From the NCBI GenBank assembly GCA_001579985.1, contig LRSR01000955.1, positions 1-48,240 on the forward strand: a stretch of 48,240 nucleotides of DNA. The letters run 5' to 3'. Each line of letters begins with the position of its first letter. Within the stretch, counting starts at the first letter, position 1. Positions 1 through 12,063 of this stretch are shown in pieces. The stretch comes from Hypsibius dujardini (taxonomy: Eukaryota > Tardigrada > Eutardigrada > Parachela > Hypsibiidae). The notes under the pieces are model-generated. The model saw only the letters and a list, made by a program, of their open reading frames with translations. It ran no database searches and was not told where the DNA came from. The position numbers and the translations under genes were made by a program.

Positions 1-319
1 GATGGAGCTTCTTGGAAGAGGTGATGATCTACCTGTGCTGGCGCAACTGGAACAGCCAATGGGCCCGGATTTCCCGCATTCTGCAAGGCCGATCGGACAA
101 CCGTGTGAAGAACCACTGGAATTGTCACATGAAACGCCGGCTGACCCGTGATCCGCCGTACTTTGACTTCATGGAAAACTGCCACAAGGCGCTCAGCCAT
201 TTGATTGACTTTGACTGTGTAAGTTTCTTACAATCTGGTCAAGGGTCCAGAATGATTAACAGTTAGACAGACAGAGACAGACAAGACAGACAGACAGACA
301 GAGATAGACAGACAGAGAC

Positions 320-372
<53 letters not shown>

Positions 373-3300
373 TAGTTAGACAGATGACTCCTGCCAACTG
401 TTTATAAGAATGCCATTTGAGATTTTGACCTGGTTTTGCAGGAGGATGACTTGGACGAGCACGCATTCCGTGCAAATTTGGTGCCACGAATCGAGCAGTT
501 TCTCAGTGAAAACCAGGAGCTTTTAGATCGCCTGCCTGGATTTTCGACTTCCCGGCGTGAGCGTGAACCAAACCAACAACCCGCACCTTGTCCTCGTGTG
601 CACGCCGCCCAGACTTCGTTTCCAAACATGGTATGGTGTCAAAGAGACAGACACACAGGCACACAGACCGACATACAGAAACACAGATAGACAGTCAAAT
701 GAGCAGGCAAATAAGACAGGCAAGCAGATCATCGCAAGATCTTCGCGTTTGTTTTACCTAATGGCTTCCCTCGTCTAGGCTCCAGTGCGACCGTCCGCAA
801 AACGTCCCGCGCCGAAAGTGAAATCCAAGCCGCCGAAGCGTCGTCGACAAGAGGCGTCTTCCTCCAGTGAAGAGTCCATGACGTATAGTGTCCGTACTCC
901 TGCCTGGTGGGTCGCCGCCTCCCCTGAACGGCAGCAGCAACGCGAATTAAATAACGAGGAGAACAAGTATGGCAGTCGCGATGGAGGCGGCAGTGGATCG
1001 CCATCGCAGTACTACGGCAACTATGCCGCCGCGCCCTGCGAGGAGCACTACGCGGTGGAGGTGAAACAGGAATTTGACTACATAGGCAATGCAGGAGGCT
1101 CGACTGGCTCGAACTATCTTTACTCGACAGAACAGCAGCAGCAGAATTACCGCAGTCCCGTTCCGTCGTGTGCGATGGAGGTCGTGATGGAGGAGAACGG
1201 GTCGGAACAGCCGGTGCTGTTTGGCGATCCGCTGTGGTCGGTGAGTACAAACATGCGCTGGAAGCAGTCTTTAATGCGAGGAACAGGTCAGACAGATAGG
1301 CAGGCAATCAGGCAGGCAGTCATGAAAACTTGCTGACAGTTATACAGGTGTGTAGACAGGCAGACAGGCAGGTATCTAGGCAAGTAGATAGGAAAGCCGG
1401 CTGGTAGGCAGGCGGGCGAACAGACGATCAAACAGGAAAATAAATGATTACGTAGATGACTTGAGGATAGTCAGATGCTGTCAACAGACAACTGACTTTA
1501 CAGGCAGGCGTGGGTGGCGAGCAGGCATCGGCTTGAGTTGTCTGAACCGATCAGGTGATTTGATAGACGGTTGCCATGCTGGCAGGACAGAGGCAGTCAC
1601 TATTAAAGTGCTTGCTTTCTTAGCAACTACTGCTGGGATGAAAAATTAGGGAGATTCGAAACGAAACACACAATCAGAGTGGCAGACAGTGTTGTTGCAA
1701 CGATAGAAATTCGCAGAGACAAGTCTTTAAACGGCTTGACGGACACGCGAACGCGTTGCTAGAAAAATTCTGGCAAGACATCTAGACAGAAGCAAAATGA
1801 CTAGGTAAACACGCAATTTCACAACGTGACCGACAGTCAAATGGTCTTGCAGACATGGAATAGACATGCAAGATGAAGGGGCCACTACTAAATGAGCTGT
1901 TCGGTGGGTAATAAATAGTGGTTAAGATAAATAAACAAATAGACAGTTTGACATCGCCTTGTACAATAAAATGTGAGACAAATTTAGTTTCCTCTACGGG
2001 GATTATGACCTTGATCCCTTTGTAACAGAGAGCTGTCAGTACGGACTACTCCGCCGCCTCTCCGATGTACTTTACCCGGACCGCCGGCGGAAACACCCTC
2101 ACGTCCACCCCGTTGAAGCCGTCGTCCGTCTTCAACGTCCCCTATGCATCGGAATGCGGCGCCCATCTACTTCTGTCGCCGTACCTGGAGATGCGACAGT
2201 TTCATGGCTTCCACGCGGAAGAAGACGCACTGCTCTCGCCGATTCGCCGGTCCTTCTGCGGAGAGCCGTCCACCATTGATGAGACCATGTGGTCGCCCAG
2301 CAAAGCGCACCAGCAGCCGGCGAGCTCTTCGCATCATCAACACTGGACACCTGTTAAGCTCGGTTCGATCGTTAACGTGGTCAAGACTCCGCAGGCCATT
2401 CGTGAGGCGTTGGCAAGCTCGGAGGTCAACCGCAGTCGAATCAGCCCGGAAGATGTAAGGCGGTTGGATGAATAAGCCAATAGATTGATAGGCAAATGTA
2501 CAAGCATACTCAGTACCAGCAAATAGATGGCAATTCAGGCAGCAATCAGGCACATTGACAAGCAGGCAGGCAGACTGGCCCAGACATACAGTAACGAGTA
2601 AGGCAAATGCTGAAGTGCATCTTAGCTCTTGAGTTTTGTTTTATCGAGAGTTCTTTTTCAGCTTGCTAGTCCAAGTCGATTGTTCAGTGATGCGAGCGAA
2701 CTGATCGATGGTGAACTGAGCCGGAGTGGAATGACTACAAAGGTACGAAAATCTGGTTTGATACAGCTACTTGCAGGTTACTTGCAAACTTTTGATTTGA
2801 CGTATCGTGAGCCGCAAGACTACACATGTTATAGAGTTTTAATTTCTTAAAGCAAAAACCGGTCAAAATCTCGTCACCAAACATAAAGAAGAGACTGTAC
2901 TCATTTGGGAAATATATTTGAAAATTAAGACTCAAATTCGGCACAATGGAAACTGAAAACGGGTGACAGACTCAATCAATCGAAGAAAACGACAATAAAT
3001 CAAGATTTCTGGGTAACGAAATTCGAAATTCGGAATTTCAGTTAGACGGAGCATCAGCTACAGACCCAAGACAGACAGACAGATAGAAAACAGGCAGGCA
3101 GGCAGACAGTTGAACCGACAGACAAATTGACAGGCAGACGGACAAGCAGTCAGACAGATAAACGTGTAGATAGGGGGTGTACAGACAGTTGATCATTGAG
3201 GGAAACACGCAAGATTCGTTTTAATGTATTTAAGTGTTTCCCACAGGATCTTTTCTCGACGCCGCAGTCGGTGTTGAAGTGTCGCCGCCGGCTGACCGAC

Positions 3301-3381
3301 CACTGGAGCAACGGTACGCCCTCATTTGGCGGTTCTTCCGGTTATGAATCATTCCAGACATCATCTGGCGGTCAGCTTTAG
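1..3381 (+). CDS. MYB: Myb-family transcription factor, 3' part (A/B/C-Myb type)
   Basis: Six exons are seen: 1-218 (open to the left), 442-630, 779-1240, 2029-2454, 2662-2742 and 3247-3381 with stop TAG. All junctions are GT-AG and phase 0, giving 502 visible residues. The first exon encodes most of the third Myb repeat, with the tryptophans and the recognition-helix motif GRSDNRVKNHWNCHMKRR, close to the animal Myb R3 consensus. The second exon holds an acidic stretch. The third has a basic KSKPPKRRR run, a likely nuclear signal, and polar low-complexity sequence. The fourth has TPLKPSSVFN and KTPQAIREALA, which resemble the C-terminal conserved region of B-Myb. The last exon, with STPQSVLKCRRRL, may be the part that binds the MuvB/DREAM core; this is inference. 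Family role: DNA-binding activator of cell-cycle genes. R1, R2 and the start lie outside the window. Family call is firm; A/B/C assignment is not. Confidence 0.88.
264..384. repeat. (GACA)n microsatellite in Myb intron
   Basis: Tetranucleotide GACA/CAGA array with short interruptions, lying in the intron between the first two visible Myb exons. Smaller runs of the same motif occur at about 645-725 and 1285-1420 in the next two introns. Confidence 0.95.
3068..3185. repeat. (CAGA)n-rich tract in last Myb intron
   Basis: Degenerate CAGA/GGCA tract just before the last Myb exon, of the same type as the other Myb introns. Confidence 0.85.
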
Positions 3382-4197
3382 AAGCCTCCGTTCTAACCAG
3401 AAACACTTATCCCGTCAATAAGCCCCCAGCCCGAACTTATCCCCTGGTGCACTAATCATCCAGCTGAGCAGTCCCTACTACGTCACCACATACATATCAT
3501 AATCGCATCGCTGTCTTCGAAGTGTTTTTCAGCATTTCAAACTCCTCCATTTTTATTGTTCCAAAATACAACTCCAGAATAGCCAAGGGGAATTCTCAGC
3601 TGCGCTGGCAGTTTTTTGTGCTGTTACGGTTCGTCACGTCTCGTTTCGTACGGTTGCATATCCTCCCCTATGACTTTTTGTTGTTCAAAAATGGATTTTT
3701 TCGTTGTGCCAGTTCTAGTGGCCACCTCCGGTCGTCTTCTTTTCATTTGCATCCACGCTTCATCGCTTACTTTTTTTACCACCGCTATTCGTAGCTCTTT
3801 TTGACTCGCTTTTGGGGGTTTTTTCCCTTCTCATATCCTCATTCATAGCATAAATGTACTGTCACCTAGGTATCGAATGCGAAGATATCGGAATGAGAAA
3901 AAGGTTTTTGACCGACCACCGACGTTTTATAGATTCATAAATAACCACTCTTTATAAATTTATAGCTATGTTTCATAATTTACCAGCAGCTTACTCAGTG
4001 ATTGTTCCTAAAGTTTAAAGAACATTAAATAAGAACAAGAATTTAATATAAATCTTGATTATTTATTGTATTTAGCAAAGTGAGAATTCATGTTGGATCA
4101 AATCAATGAATCAAAGGATGATAAATTGGATACACACTTAGTGGGCGGGCGATGAATTGTTCTGAAATATCTGAATAAGAAATTTGTTTTAATCGTA

Positions 4198-4496
4198 GGG
4201 ATGGCAAAAGCTCAAATTAGTCATCAACTGTTTAGTTGTTCTTGTGATTTAAAAGTTAATTACAAAGGATTTTCAGTTTAGTTTTCTGTTAGTAACTGAA
4301 ATTTGTAATATAATTATTGTTGAAATTAGTTCCCTGATTCAGTTTTCCCACTTGATGTTTTTGTAACTAAAACTTTCAATTTAGTTTTTCCATGAACTAA
4401 ACGTTTTGTTTCAAATTTCTCGACGTTACTTTTTTAGTTGACTAAAAAAACTAACGCCGAGAAAATAGTCACAAAAAGTTTTAGTTTTGCCATCCA
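4198..4496. mobile_element. About 300-bp fold-back MITE with GGATGGCAAAA ends
   Basis: The left end reads TAGGGATGGCAAAA and the right end TTTTGCCATCCATA, inverted copies of each other. The interior is rich in AACTAAA/TTTAGTT and holds a near-perfect hairpin at about 4419-4460, with arms starting CTCGACGTTA and ending TAACGCCGAG. No coding sequence is present. The ends resemble hAT-type termini, but no 8-bp target duplication is visible, so superfamily is unsettled. Confidence 0.7.
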
Positions 4497-4827
4497 TATG
4501 CTGTTATCTGTCATGGATGACGGTCTTTCGATGATTCCCAACATATATTTAGCGATTCTGAAGATGTAGAAGTTAATGCCAAGGAATATCTAAGAAGCAA
4601 CTCCACTCGATGCACTCTTACTGCTTCGGCGTCCGGCTGAGCGAAGCCATCATGAAGCGGACGGAAACGCGAGCGGTTGCCATGAATAAGGGAAATTTTG
4701 CAAAATGCTCCGGAAACCCGAAAATTGGTTTTAGGTCTTTCTGGAAATTAATCTGAACGGCTCGTCTGAGTCGCGGTATCGGGTGGCTCGGTGCGTGCTA
4801 GTCTGACTATCCTTTACTACTTACGTG

Positions 4828-4831
4828 TCTA

Positions 4832-4876
<45 letters not shown>

Positions 4877-4935
4877 TTGTATGTCTCTGGATGACTGCCT
4901 GCCTACTTGTCTGCATGCCTGTCTGTCTATTTTGG
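4828..4935. repeat. (CTGT)n microsatellite
   Basis: CTGT array with some TTTG and CTGC variants, in the intergenic DNA downstream of both convergent genes. Confidence 0.93.
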
Positions 4936-5122
4936 TTTGTAGACAGGTGCTTACGGACTGTTTCCTTTCCCTTTCAGGAACCATGTGTCCCGGTTTTTCT
5001 CTGAATTTCTTTCGTGTTGGAAATTGCGCTTCTTTCGTGCAATAAAGAAAAGACTAGATTCGTGAATTGTTCTGTGCTAGTATAACAAGAAAACAAAAAG
5101 AAGAGGGTGCAACATCTGACGG

Positions 5123-6733
5123 TTAGAAGTATTGGCTCTTTTCAGTGGAGACAAGCAACCGGAACGAAGTAGTTGCTTTGAAAGTGCTGGAACTTGTGTC
5201 CGGCTTTAGGTTCTTCGCCCATGCGGAACAGCGTACATTGATAACGATGCCAGTTTGTGGATTGAGAAACTGGACCATGACCAGGGGAGCTACAAAGGCC
5301 AGACAATTACTAGAAGATTACAGCCTGTTTTGTGTTGCTCGGTTTGTGACTGATAAACTTGTTAATCTGTCCGGTCTGTTTATTCGTTCTCCAACTTCTT
5401 TTGCCTACATGCCGGCTATATATCTGTCTAGGCAGGCAAGGAGACAAGTAGCTAAACAGATATAGAAACAGACAGATAAACAGACAGACAGACAGACAAA
5501 GACATGCAGACAGTTTGTCAGTCGTTCTCCCAGTTCGACTGATGGTGTGCCGCTCTTGCTGCCTGTTCATTCAAGTCAGTTGTTTGTTAATTTTGTTTCG
5601 GATTATAACTTCTGTCTGCTTGTCAGCCGGTAAGTTTTACTTACAGAGGTAGCCTGGTGTGTTCCTGTAGGGAAAGTAGTATTTAGGGATGGTCTTTGGA
5701 TGCAGCATAATGGGGCCCATATGCTCGTTATCCGCATCAGTTTGCCCGGTACAAGTAATATATATCATGCTGGGATCCAATTCGAATTTTGTTTTCAGAA
5801 CATTGTTATAAAAGTCCGTTACGTTTGCGGGGACCTGATCCACGTCTGTATAAGGGTGTGGCAACCAGGATATCATCTGTGAAAGAAGGCTATATATATA
5901 TGACATCACCGGCACATAGTAATCTGTCTGTCTATGTCTCTGTCTCTGTCTGTCGTCTGTCTGTCTCTGTCTGTCTGTTTGTCTGTCTGGCTGGCTCTCT
6001 GGCTGTCTGTCTGTCTGTCTATCTGTCCCTCGATCTGTGTTTCTTCTGTATTTCTGTTAAACTTATTTGCAACCGCATTATCAAACCTTGTTTAACTTCA
6101 GGGCAACACATGGCGATTTGGTAGAGTAGCCAAACGTCGGATCAATTCCGCAAGGACCAAGATCGCTGATAGGGACCTTGCAAACTTCTTCTTCGGACGA
6201 TTCTCTGTCATTTCTGCAGGCAACAAATGTGTCCGCAGTTTGCTGAGCGTTTTTGTATGCTGCAACAAATGCATGTACACCTTGCAGTAAATCGAAACAA
6301 TCAACACCAGGCAAAGCAATTTTACTACTGCCAGTAACATACGTTTCATAAAGTCGGTCAATGTCTTTATGTATTCCTCCTCGCCAGAGTAGCAGCAGCA
6401 ATCGTTTTTCCCGGTGCAGCTGCAATTCTTTTCCGTGCACGTTCCATTCACCCAAAGTAGGTCTGTACCGTCATCCGTTATTTTAGGCGCGAATCCCATG
6501 CCTAGACACCGAACACGGAATGTCGTATGGCGGACTGTTATAATTCTGTCGAGTACATTACTTATACTCAAGCACTATCTCATCATTTTACATATATATA
6601 CTATACAGCAGACCCCGATTATGAGCAGATAGGCAGCCAGGACGCCAAACAGTCAATCAGGCAGGCAGGGGATATGCAGGCAGACGAGTCGGCAGGTAGG
6701 CAGACATACAGATAAACACACAGACGGACATTT

Positions 6734-6766
<33 letters not shown>

Positions 6767-7175
6767 TAGACAAGGAGACAAATAGGCAGTCAGACAGGCA
6801 GAAGTAGACAAATAGTCAGTCAGACAGGCAGATCTTGTCAGACAATCATGCAGTCAGAAAGCGCGGAAGGGGGGACAGATAGTGTTGATTTGCTGCATTC
6901 TTACCTGGCGTATCACCCAATAGACTGTCCTCTACCACGTATTTCGGTGTCACCGAACTCAGTTGATGAAGGAACAGAAACAAACCGACTCCGAAAAAGA
7001 CGGCCAATCCAACGTAGAAGCAGATATAGAAAACCAGCAGCTGGAACCACTGCATGCAGGTCCTACCGATAAATGTGCCATCCTCCGAGTTGTATATTGT
7101 TCTACCCCATTTCTGGAAGGTAACGCCCCAGGAAGGTACCTCATCGACCTTGTCCAGTAGGACACCCGAGACCAT
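5123..7175 (-). CDS. ATP1B: Na+/K+-transporting ATPase beta subunit
   Basis: Five exons in minus order: 7175-6905, 6501-6343, 6259-6087, 5876-5645 and 5289-5123. They total 1002 nt, giving 333 aa. An in-frame TGA two codons upstream fixes ATG 7175. This is a type II membrane protein needed for assembly, export and K+ affinity of the sodium pump. The short cytosolic N-terminus holds YNSEDGTFIGRT, like the family's F-x-GRT motif. One membrane helix lies at about residues 44-70, followed by the ectodomain. All six family cysteines can be placed: VAC/VCKV, GPCG/SPCV and ITCTG/VRCS. TFGYSTKSPC, KYYFPY and YLSPLVMVQF are hallmark stretches. An added Cys-rich loop (CTEKNCSCTGKNDCCC, residues 112-127) is unusual. 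Introns include one of only 83 bp; the 6087 donor (GTTTGA) is weak but keeps frame. Beta versus H+/K+ pump subtype is not resolved. Confidence 0.94.
5455..5515. repeat. (CAGA)n in last intron of ATPase beta gene
   Basis: Short CAGA/GACA array between the fourth and fifth exons of the minus-strand gene. Confidence 0.85.
5922..6040. repeat. (CTGT)n in third intron of ATPase beta gene
   Basis: CTGT array with TCTC and GGCT variants between the exons ending at 6087 and starting at 5876. Confidence 0.93.
6655..6850. repeat. (CAGA)n tract in first intron of ATPase beta gene
   Basis: CAGA/GACA tract filling much of the first intron. Its orientation relative to the gene is opposite to that of the array in the third intron. 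Confidence 0.93.
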
Positions 7176-8267
7176 TCTTCAAATGCCAGGTTCTCACAAC
7201 AGAGCAAACATAGAGGACAGTCAAAACCGAATCAGTATGGACAGGTAGTGCTAGTTCGGGGACCCAACTGATCTCAAATAGATCCTCCCGCCTGCATGGC
7301 TAGAACAAACGTTATTCAGGCAGATCGTACTTCGGATTGATAAGACGCCGGAACATCATGCCTGAACATAGATTCAAGTCTGAGCAAATCTTCTTCAATA
7401 TGGAATTTGAACTTCACTATGTCTAAATCGAAAAACGGTTTCCATGGAAGTAGGTTGTCTATAGTTTTGCGGGAAGAAGACGGACATCGGCCGGGCAGAG
7501 TCAATTGATCTACAGTTCCGATGGCGAAGCAGTGCACGGTCTATGTCTGTGATCCTGGATGTCTGAAAATTGCTTTCTCTTTGAATCATTTCGTGTAATC
7601 TTCAAGTGAGCATACTTGTATGCGTCTTGTCGGTAATACTATAAGTAAATGATAATAACATTAGTGTGTACACTGAGACAATGAGATACTCTCAAGATTT
7701 GCCTGCTTGTTGATCAGACATAGCTGTAACCAGACAGACGACAGTGCCTATGTTATCAACAGAACATCCAGATTGCTGGGTTTTTACTGGAGATTCTGCT
7801 GTCAGACAAACTTCGAAACAGCTCTTATTTTGAATAGAGGCAATACTGAAATTTTTAAAAATGCACAAAGACATCTGAATTGGATGTTTCAAGCGTCCAT
7901 TTAACAGTCAGACACGGCCTTTTAAATGTCTGTATGGGGTGTACAGACCTGATGCTCTGCACACAGACACTTAAGACACTGCCTGAAAAGATGTTATTTT
8001 ACACAACCAACCAACTCGATTCTTGACCTTTACTTGACTTAAAAGTTAGACACCACGTTTTAGATAGCACACGCCTTGCAGAAACAGTGTCTTCCTCCCA
8101 CAGACACACAGTTAAAATGATCTAATGATTCAAGAATTACACATTCAAGCAAGGCATTGCGTGCTTCTGACGAGTTGACGTTAAAAATGATGCGGTATGA
8201 TATATTTAAAAAATTGGGTAAAGCGCTAAGAGAGAATGAATTATCAATGCAGAAAGTGCAGCTGCAA
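7176..8267. other. Intergenic: ATPase beta upstream, delta-COP downstream
   Basis: About 1.1 kb between two genes on the same strand. It should hold the ATPase promoter and 5' UTR and the delta-COP 3' UTR. I see no additional coding exon, no clear TATA box and no repeat array. Confidence 0.55.
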
Positions 8268-9711
8268 CTAGACAAACTCGTACTTGGACACCTTCAGCAA
8301 GTGGTCGCTGGAGAACTTAACCGGTTCGCCGTCCGTGGCGCGTTGGATTTCCTCAATCTGTCCGAGGGAGGGAAATGGGGAAACATTGAAACACGTTCTG
8401 ATTCGCACGTGATGTCTGTACGGTTTTTCAAATTTGCCGGCCTTACCGTGACTCCGAGAAGACTCTGCGCGCTGGTGAAGTCGACTTTGACGGGGAAGAA
8501 GCCGGTCGGCTTGCCGGACGGCGTGGTGAACTCCAAAATGCCCGTTTCGTTGCTGTCATCGATGACGGGAATCTTCCAGGAGAGGTAGCCGCGTTCGTAG
8601 GTGTACTCACCGTCGCAGTCACCCACTACCGGGGCACCGTATCCTTGCCTGTGCAGAGACCACAATGATAAAAATTTAGTTAGGGCAATTATAATATAAT
8701 TATGAAAATTAAGATAACAGGCAAGCAACAACCGATCAGCCACAGCTCATGCAAGAAGAAACCGTAAAAAATGGAGAAATGTGAGTCATTAGCGAAATAT
8801 ATTACGTACGGTATGGGAATAGAGATTACGACGTCCCTGAGCTCCACATCCGTGGCATTGAGGGTATACTCAATGTTGACTTGCACGCCCTTTGCCGCTT
8901 CAGTCGGCCAGCAGTTGACTGAAAGAGCACAAGATTTATTTCGTTCTACCACTTGGTTCCAGAGGAGCTACAGCTCACACCACATAAAATTGCAGATACA
9001 GGCAGGCAGGCAAGCAAATTCACAGACAGCCCAGACAGAGAGACAAACAGACACAAACAAACAGTCAGACAGACAGACAGACAAATTCACAGACAGGCCC
9101 ATTGACACTTAGGCAGGCATACAGACAGACAGACAGATAGAGATAGACTGAAGTCCCACAAAAATGTACGGACAGACAATCAAATTCTGTGAATGTATCA
9201 CAGCGTCACTGACAATGGGACCTCTTACTGGAAAGTGGAATCTGATCCTCTTCCGTTGTCTGTAAACGCCACTTCAGAATGCTGACTTCAGTGTTCAGCG
9301 GGAAGGCTTCTTCTGGGTTCTTCAGCGCCGCGATGCCCTGGTTGCGCCACTTGTCCTTGTCGAACTTCGGATGGAGCTAATGCCAAGTCACACAAAGTCG
9401 GGAGTTATTCGCGATACTTCGTCAGTTTATTTATTTTTAAATCTACCTGAATTTGACTGCGTCCATCGCCCAGATCAATTTTCAAAGCTAAACGCGAGCT
9501 GCTCTCGTCGGTGACTTTGAAGGCCAGAACGCCGGTAATCTCCATGCTTTCCAAACTGCCGTCCCCACCGGCGGTCAGCTTGATCTCTTCCTTGGATTCG
9601 ACGTGCACCCTAAGAAAACAAGAAGCAAAGTTTTGGGAAGCTAGAAGCACTGTCTGACACATCAACAGCCAATAGATCAAATTGTCTGTCTGTCTTATCT
9701 GCCTATCTGCA

Positions 9712-9766
<55 letters not shown>

Positions 9767-10842
9767 CCGTCAGTCTGTCTGTTTGTATGTCTGTCCGTCT
9801 GTTTGTATGTCAGTCTGTCTGTCCCTGGAAAAAACCCCAAACTTACCCAGCCCGTCCAGCCGCGCTATTTCCTCCAGATGACTCATGAACCGAAGCTTTC
9901 CGGATGCTTGTCGCAGCCTGAGACATGACTTCTACAACATGTGAAACTTCGTGAGAGATCAACAACGACAGAGTTGAAATTCCAGTGGAAAGACTGCATT
10001 TCTTTAAAGCTTACTTTCTCCTTCCGATTTCAGTTGGTTGACAAACATGTCGACATCCTTGGCCTTCGTGCCGAGTTTCATGCCTTTGCCAGACGACACT
10101 TTCCTGTTTAAAAAAGGCGTATCAATACAAAAATCTTACTCATTTGAGGTTAAATAAATAAAAATATACAGTCGTAATAAATAAAAAATAAATAATTTAC
10201 AAATAAAATATAAGAAGATATTTGTATATATGATGATAATCTTAGTAGCAACAAAAAACACATAGGCCGATAATAGTAAGCATAAATAAATAAAAGTACG
10301 TACGGCGCCTGGTAAGCCGGCTTCTCCTCCTGCCGGTGTGTCTCCACAACTGGAGTGCTCATGGAGGACATGTTGCTGTTCGATGATCCCATTCCCCCCA
10401 TCGCCGGCATGGCTCGACCGGTCTTCACCGCATCCTTGCGCAGCTGCGTCAGCTCCTTGGCTTTGCGTTTGGATGCCTCCTTGGCTTCACGTTCTTGCGT
10501 CTGCAGAAGCAAAACACAATTAGAAATTATCAATCCACAATAATTCAATCAATCGAAGTAACACGTTCATCAATTAAACGACAAACCACGGATGCCAATC
10601 GATCAATCAAGCAATCACCAGCAACGGTGAATAGACGTACCTGCCGAACTGCAATTTGGATGCGCTCATCCTGGGAGTCCATCTCGGTTAGCGTGCGAAT
10701 CTGCGCCAAGCTGACATTCTCCCGGTAGCCCAACGCGACGATTTCATCGAACGCAAAAATGAGCGAAAATGCATTCTTCACCACATCCGCTTCATCCAGC
10801 ACTTTGCAGTATTCCGGAATCTAAGACAATATTCAATAAGGA

Positions 10843-10886
<44 letters not shown>

Positions 10887-11555
10887 ACAGTCTGTTACTT
10901 GTCCGACTCTGTCATCTACCGGTCTGCTTGTTTGTCTGTCTTGCTGTATTGCCTAAAAATAAAGACCCGAATTATACTTACCACTCGAGCAAACAAACGG
11001 AGAGTCTCGAGATCCTCCAAAATGTTGCTGTTCCGCGTGGTCACCAGGACCATATAGATTTTATCAATGGGCTGGTAGACGAAGCGGACCGAATCGGTCT
11101 CCACGAAGGTGTGCTGTTTCCCGGTGGTCATCAGTTTGGGGAAGGAGGCCAGCAGGCCTTCAATGCGAGAGCGGGTCATGTCGACAAATTGCCGCGACAA
11201 TAAGGCTGAAAAAAACACAGAAGCAAATCATGTTTTGATACTTCTCACAAGAAAAACTAAAACGGCATAACTGATCAATCAAGCAGTAGAAACAACGAAA
11301 AAATTCGAAACCGTCTACTCAATCAATCAACATACACTCGACCGTAAGAAATGAATTAATCATAAAAACAAGGTAATTCATCAATCAACTGCATGATACA
11401 GTACTGAGTCCTGCAATACAATCCCACGTTTCACGACGTACCTTTGCCCTGCTTGTTACACACTGCGGCAGCCAATAGCACCTTGAATAAAAAATACCCC
11501 ATTACACCATCATTTTCGCTATTCAGCTTTAACAGAATTATATTTTTAGTACCAT
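8268..11555 (-). CDS. ARCN1: Coatomer subunit delta (archain)
   Basis: Twelve exons in minus order: 11555-11553, 11481-11442, 11205-10982, 10820-10641, 10500-10304, 10103-10015, 9931-9847, 9609-9447, 9376-9229, 8918-8810, 8648-8447 and 8357-8268 (stop TAG). They total 1530 nt, 509 aa, matching the usual length of about 510. Delta-COP is part of the COPI coat that returns vesicles from Golgi to ER. The N-terminal longin-like region has [37 protein letters not shown] and [14 protein letters not shown], nearly invariant in animals. A charged helical linker follows ([14 protein letters not shown]), then [20 protein letters not shown], then the C-terminal mu-homology domain with [36 protein letters not shown] and SKYEFV at the end. 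The start is taken as ATG 11555, spliced directly to GTG, because the family begins Met-Val-Leu-Leu. An unspliced in-frame ATG at 11502 would add seven residues instead. Confidence 0.96.
8998..9180. repeat. (CAGA)n tract in delta-COP intron
   Basis: CAGA/GACA tract in the intron between the exons ending 9229 and starting 8918. Confidence 0.92.
9681..9825. repeat. (CTGT)n array in delta-COP intron
   Basis: Long CTGT array with a few CCGT and TTTG variants, filling most of the intron between the exons ending 9847 and starting 9609. Confidence 0.95.
10842..10884. repeat. (CTGT)n array in delta-COP intron
   Basis: Pure CTGT run in the intron between the exons ending 10982 and starting 10820. 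Neighbouring introns (10545-10620 and 11270-11390) hold loose AATC/ATCA runs instead. Confidence 0.95.
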
Positions 11556-11779
11556 TTTGTAGATCGGTCGGAATGAACAAATAATAAAACACAAGCAGCA
11601 GACAAGCGGGTAATCCGGAAAGTCAAAGAATTGCCAGGTTCTTCGTGCAAGATGATCCTCCTCAAATTGTTCCGGGGTGAAAAGTCAGATGAAAAAACAG
11701 GGAATTGTGGACCGTGTCTCATGCGGTAGATGTGCAGTTGCAGGGTACAGCCACAGCCACGTCAGAGTCGTAGTGGAAT

Positions 11780-11850
11780 GGGCCGATCAGCTGGGCTGGG
11801 CCTATCAGCTGGGCTGGGCCGATCATCTGGGCTGGGCCTCTCGGCTTGTG
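11780..11850. repeat. 18-bp tandem repeat, about 3.5 copies
   Basis: Unit GGGCCGATCAGCTGGGCT repeated with one or two substitutions per copy, about 225 bp upstream of the delta-COP start. It is close enough to lie in that gene's promoter region, but no function is shown. Confidence 0.85.
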
Positions 11851-12063
11851 GGCTCTACTGTAAGCCGTTCACTCTGCGATGCGGCCCAGTCAGCCCACAT
11901 GAGGCAAGATTCCAAACCGCGATCTACGCCTGTACTTGGGAGTTGGACTGGTTTTTCAGGGGGGGGGGGAATGAAACGCACAAGCCTCTGCTTTATTTTA
12001 TTAAACCAAACAATATCAGCGATGATTATAGAAATAATTTTACTGGTATGGTCTCAATAACCA

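Larger units (their letters stand above)
3382..5122. other. Convergent intergenic region, Myb to ATPase beta
   Basis: No coding region is supported here. It should hold the 3' UTRs of the two convergent genes. It contains one TIR element (4198-4496) and a CTGT array (4828-4935). I found no convincing AATAAA signal placed well for either gene. Confidence 0.6.
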
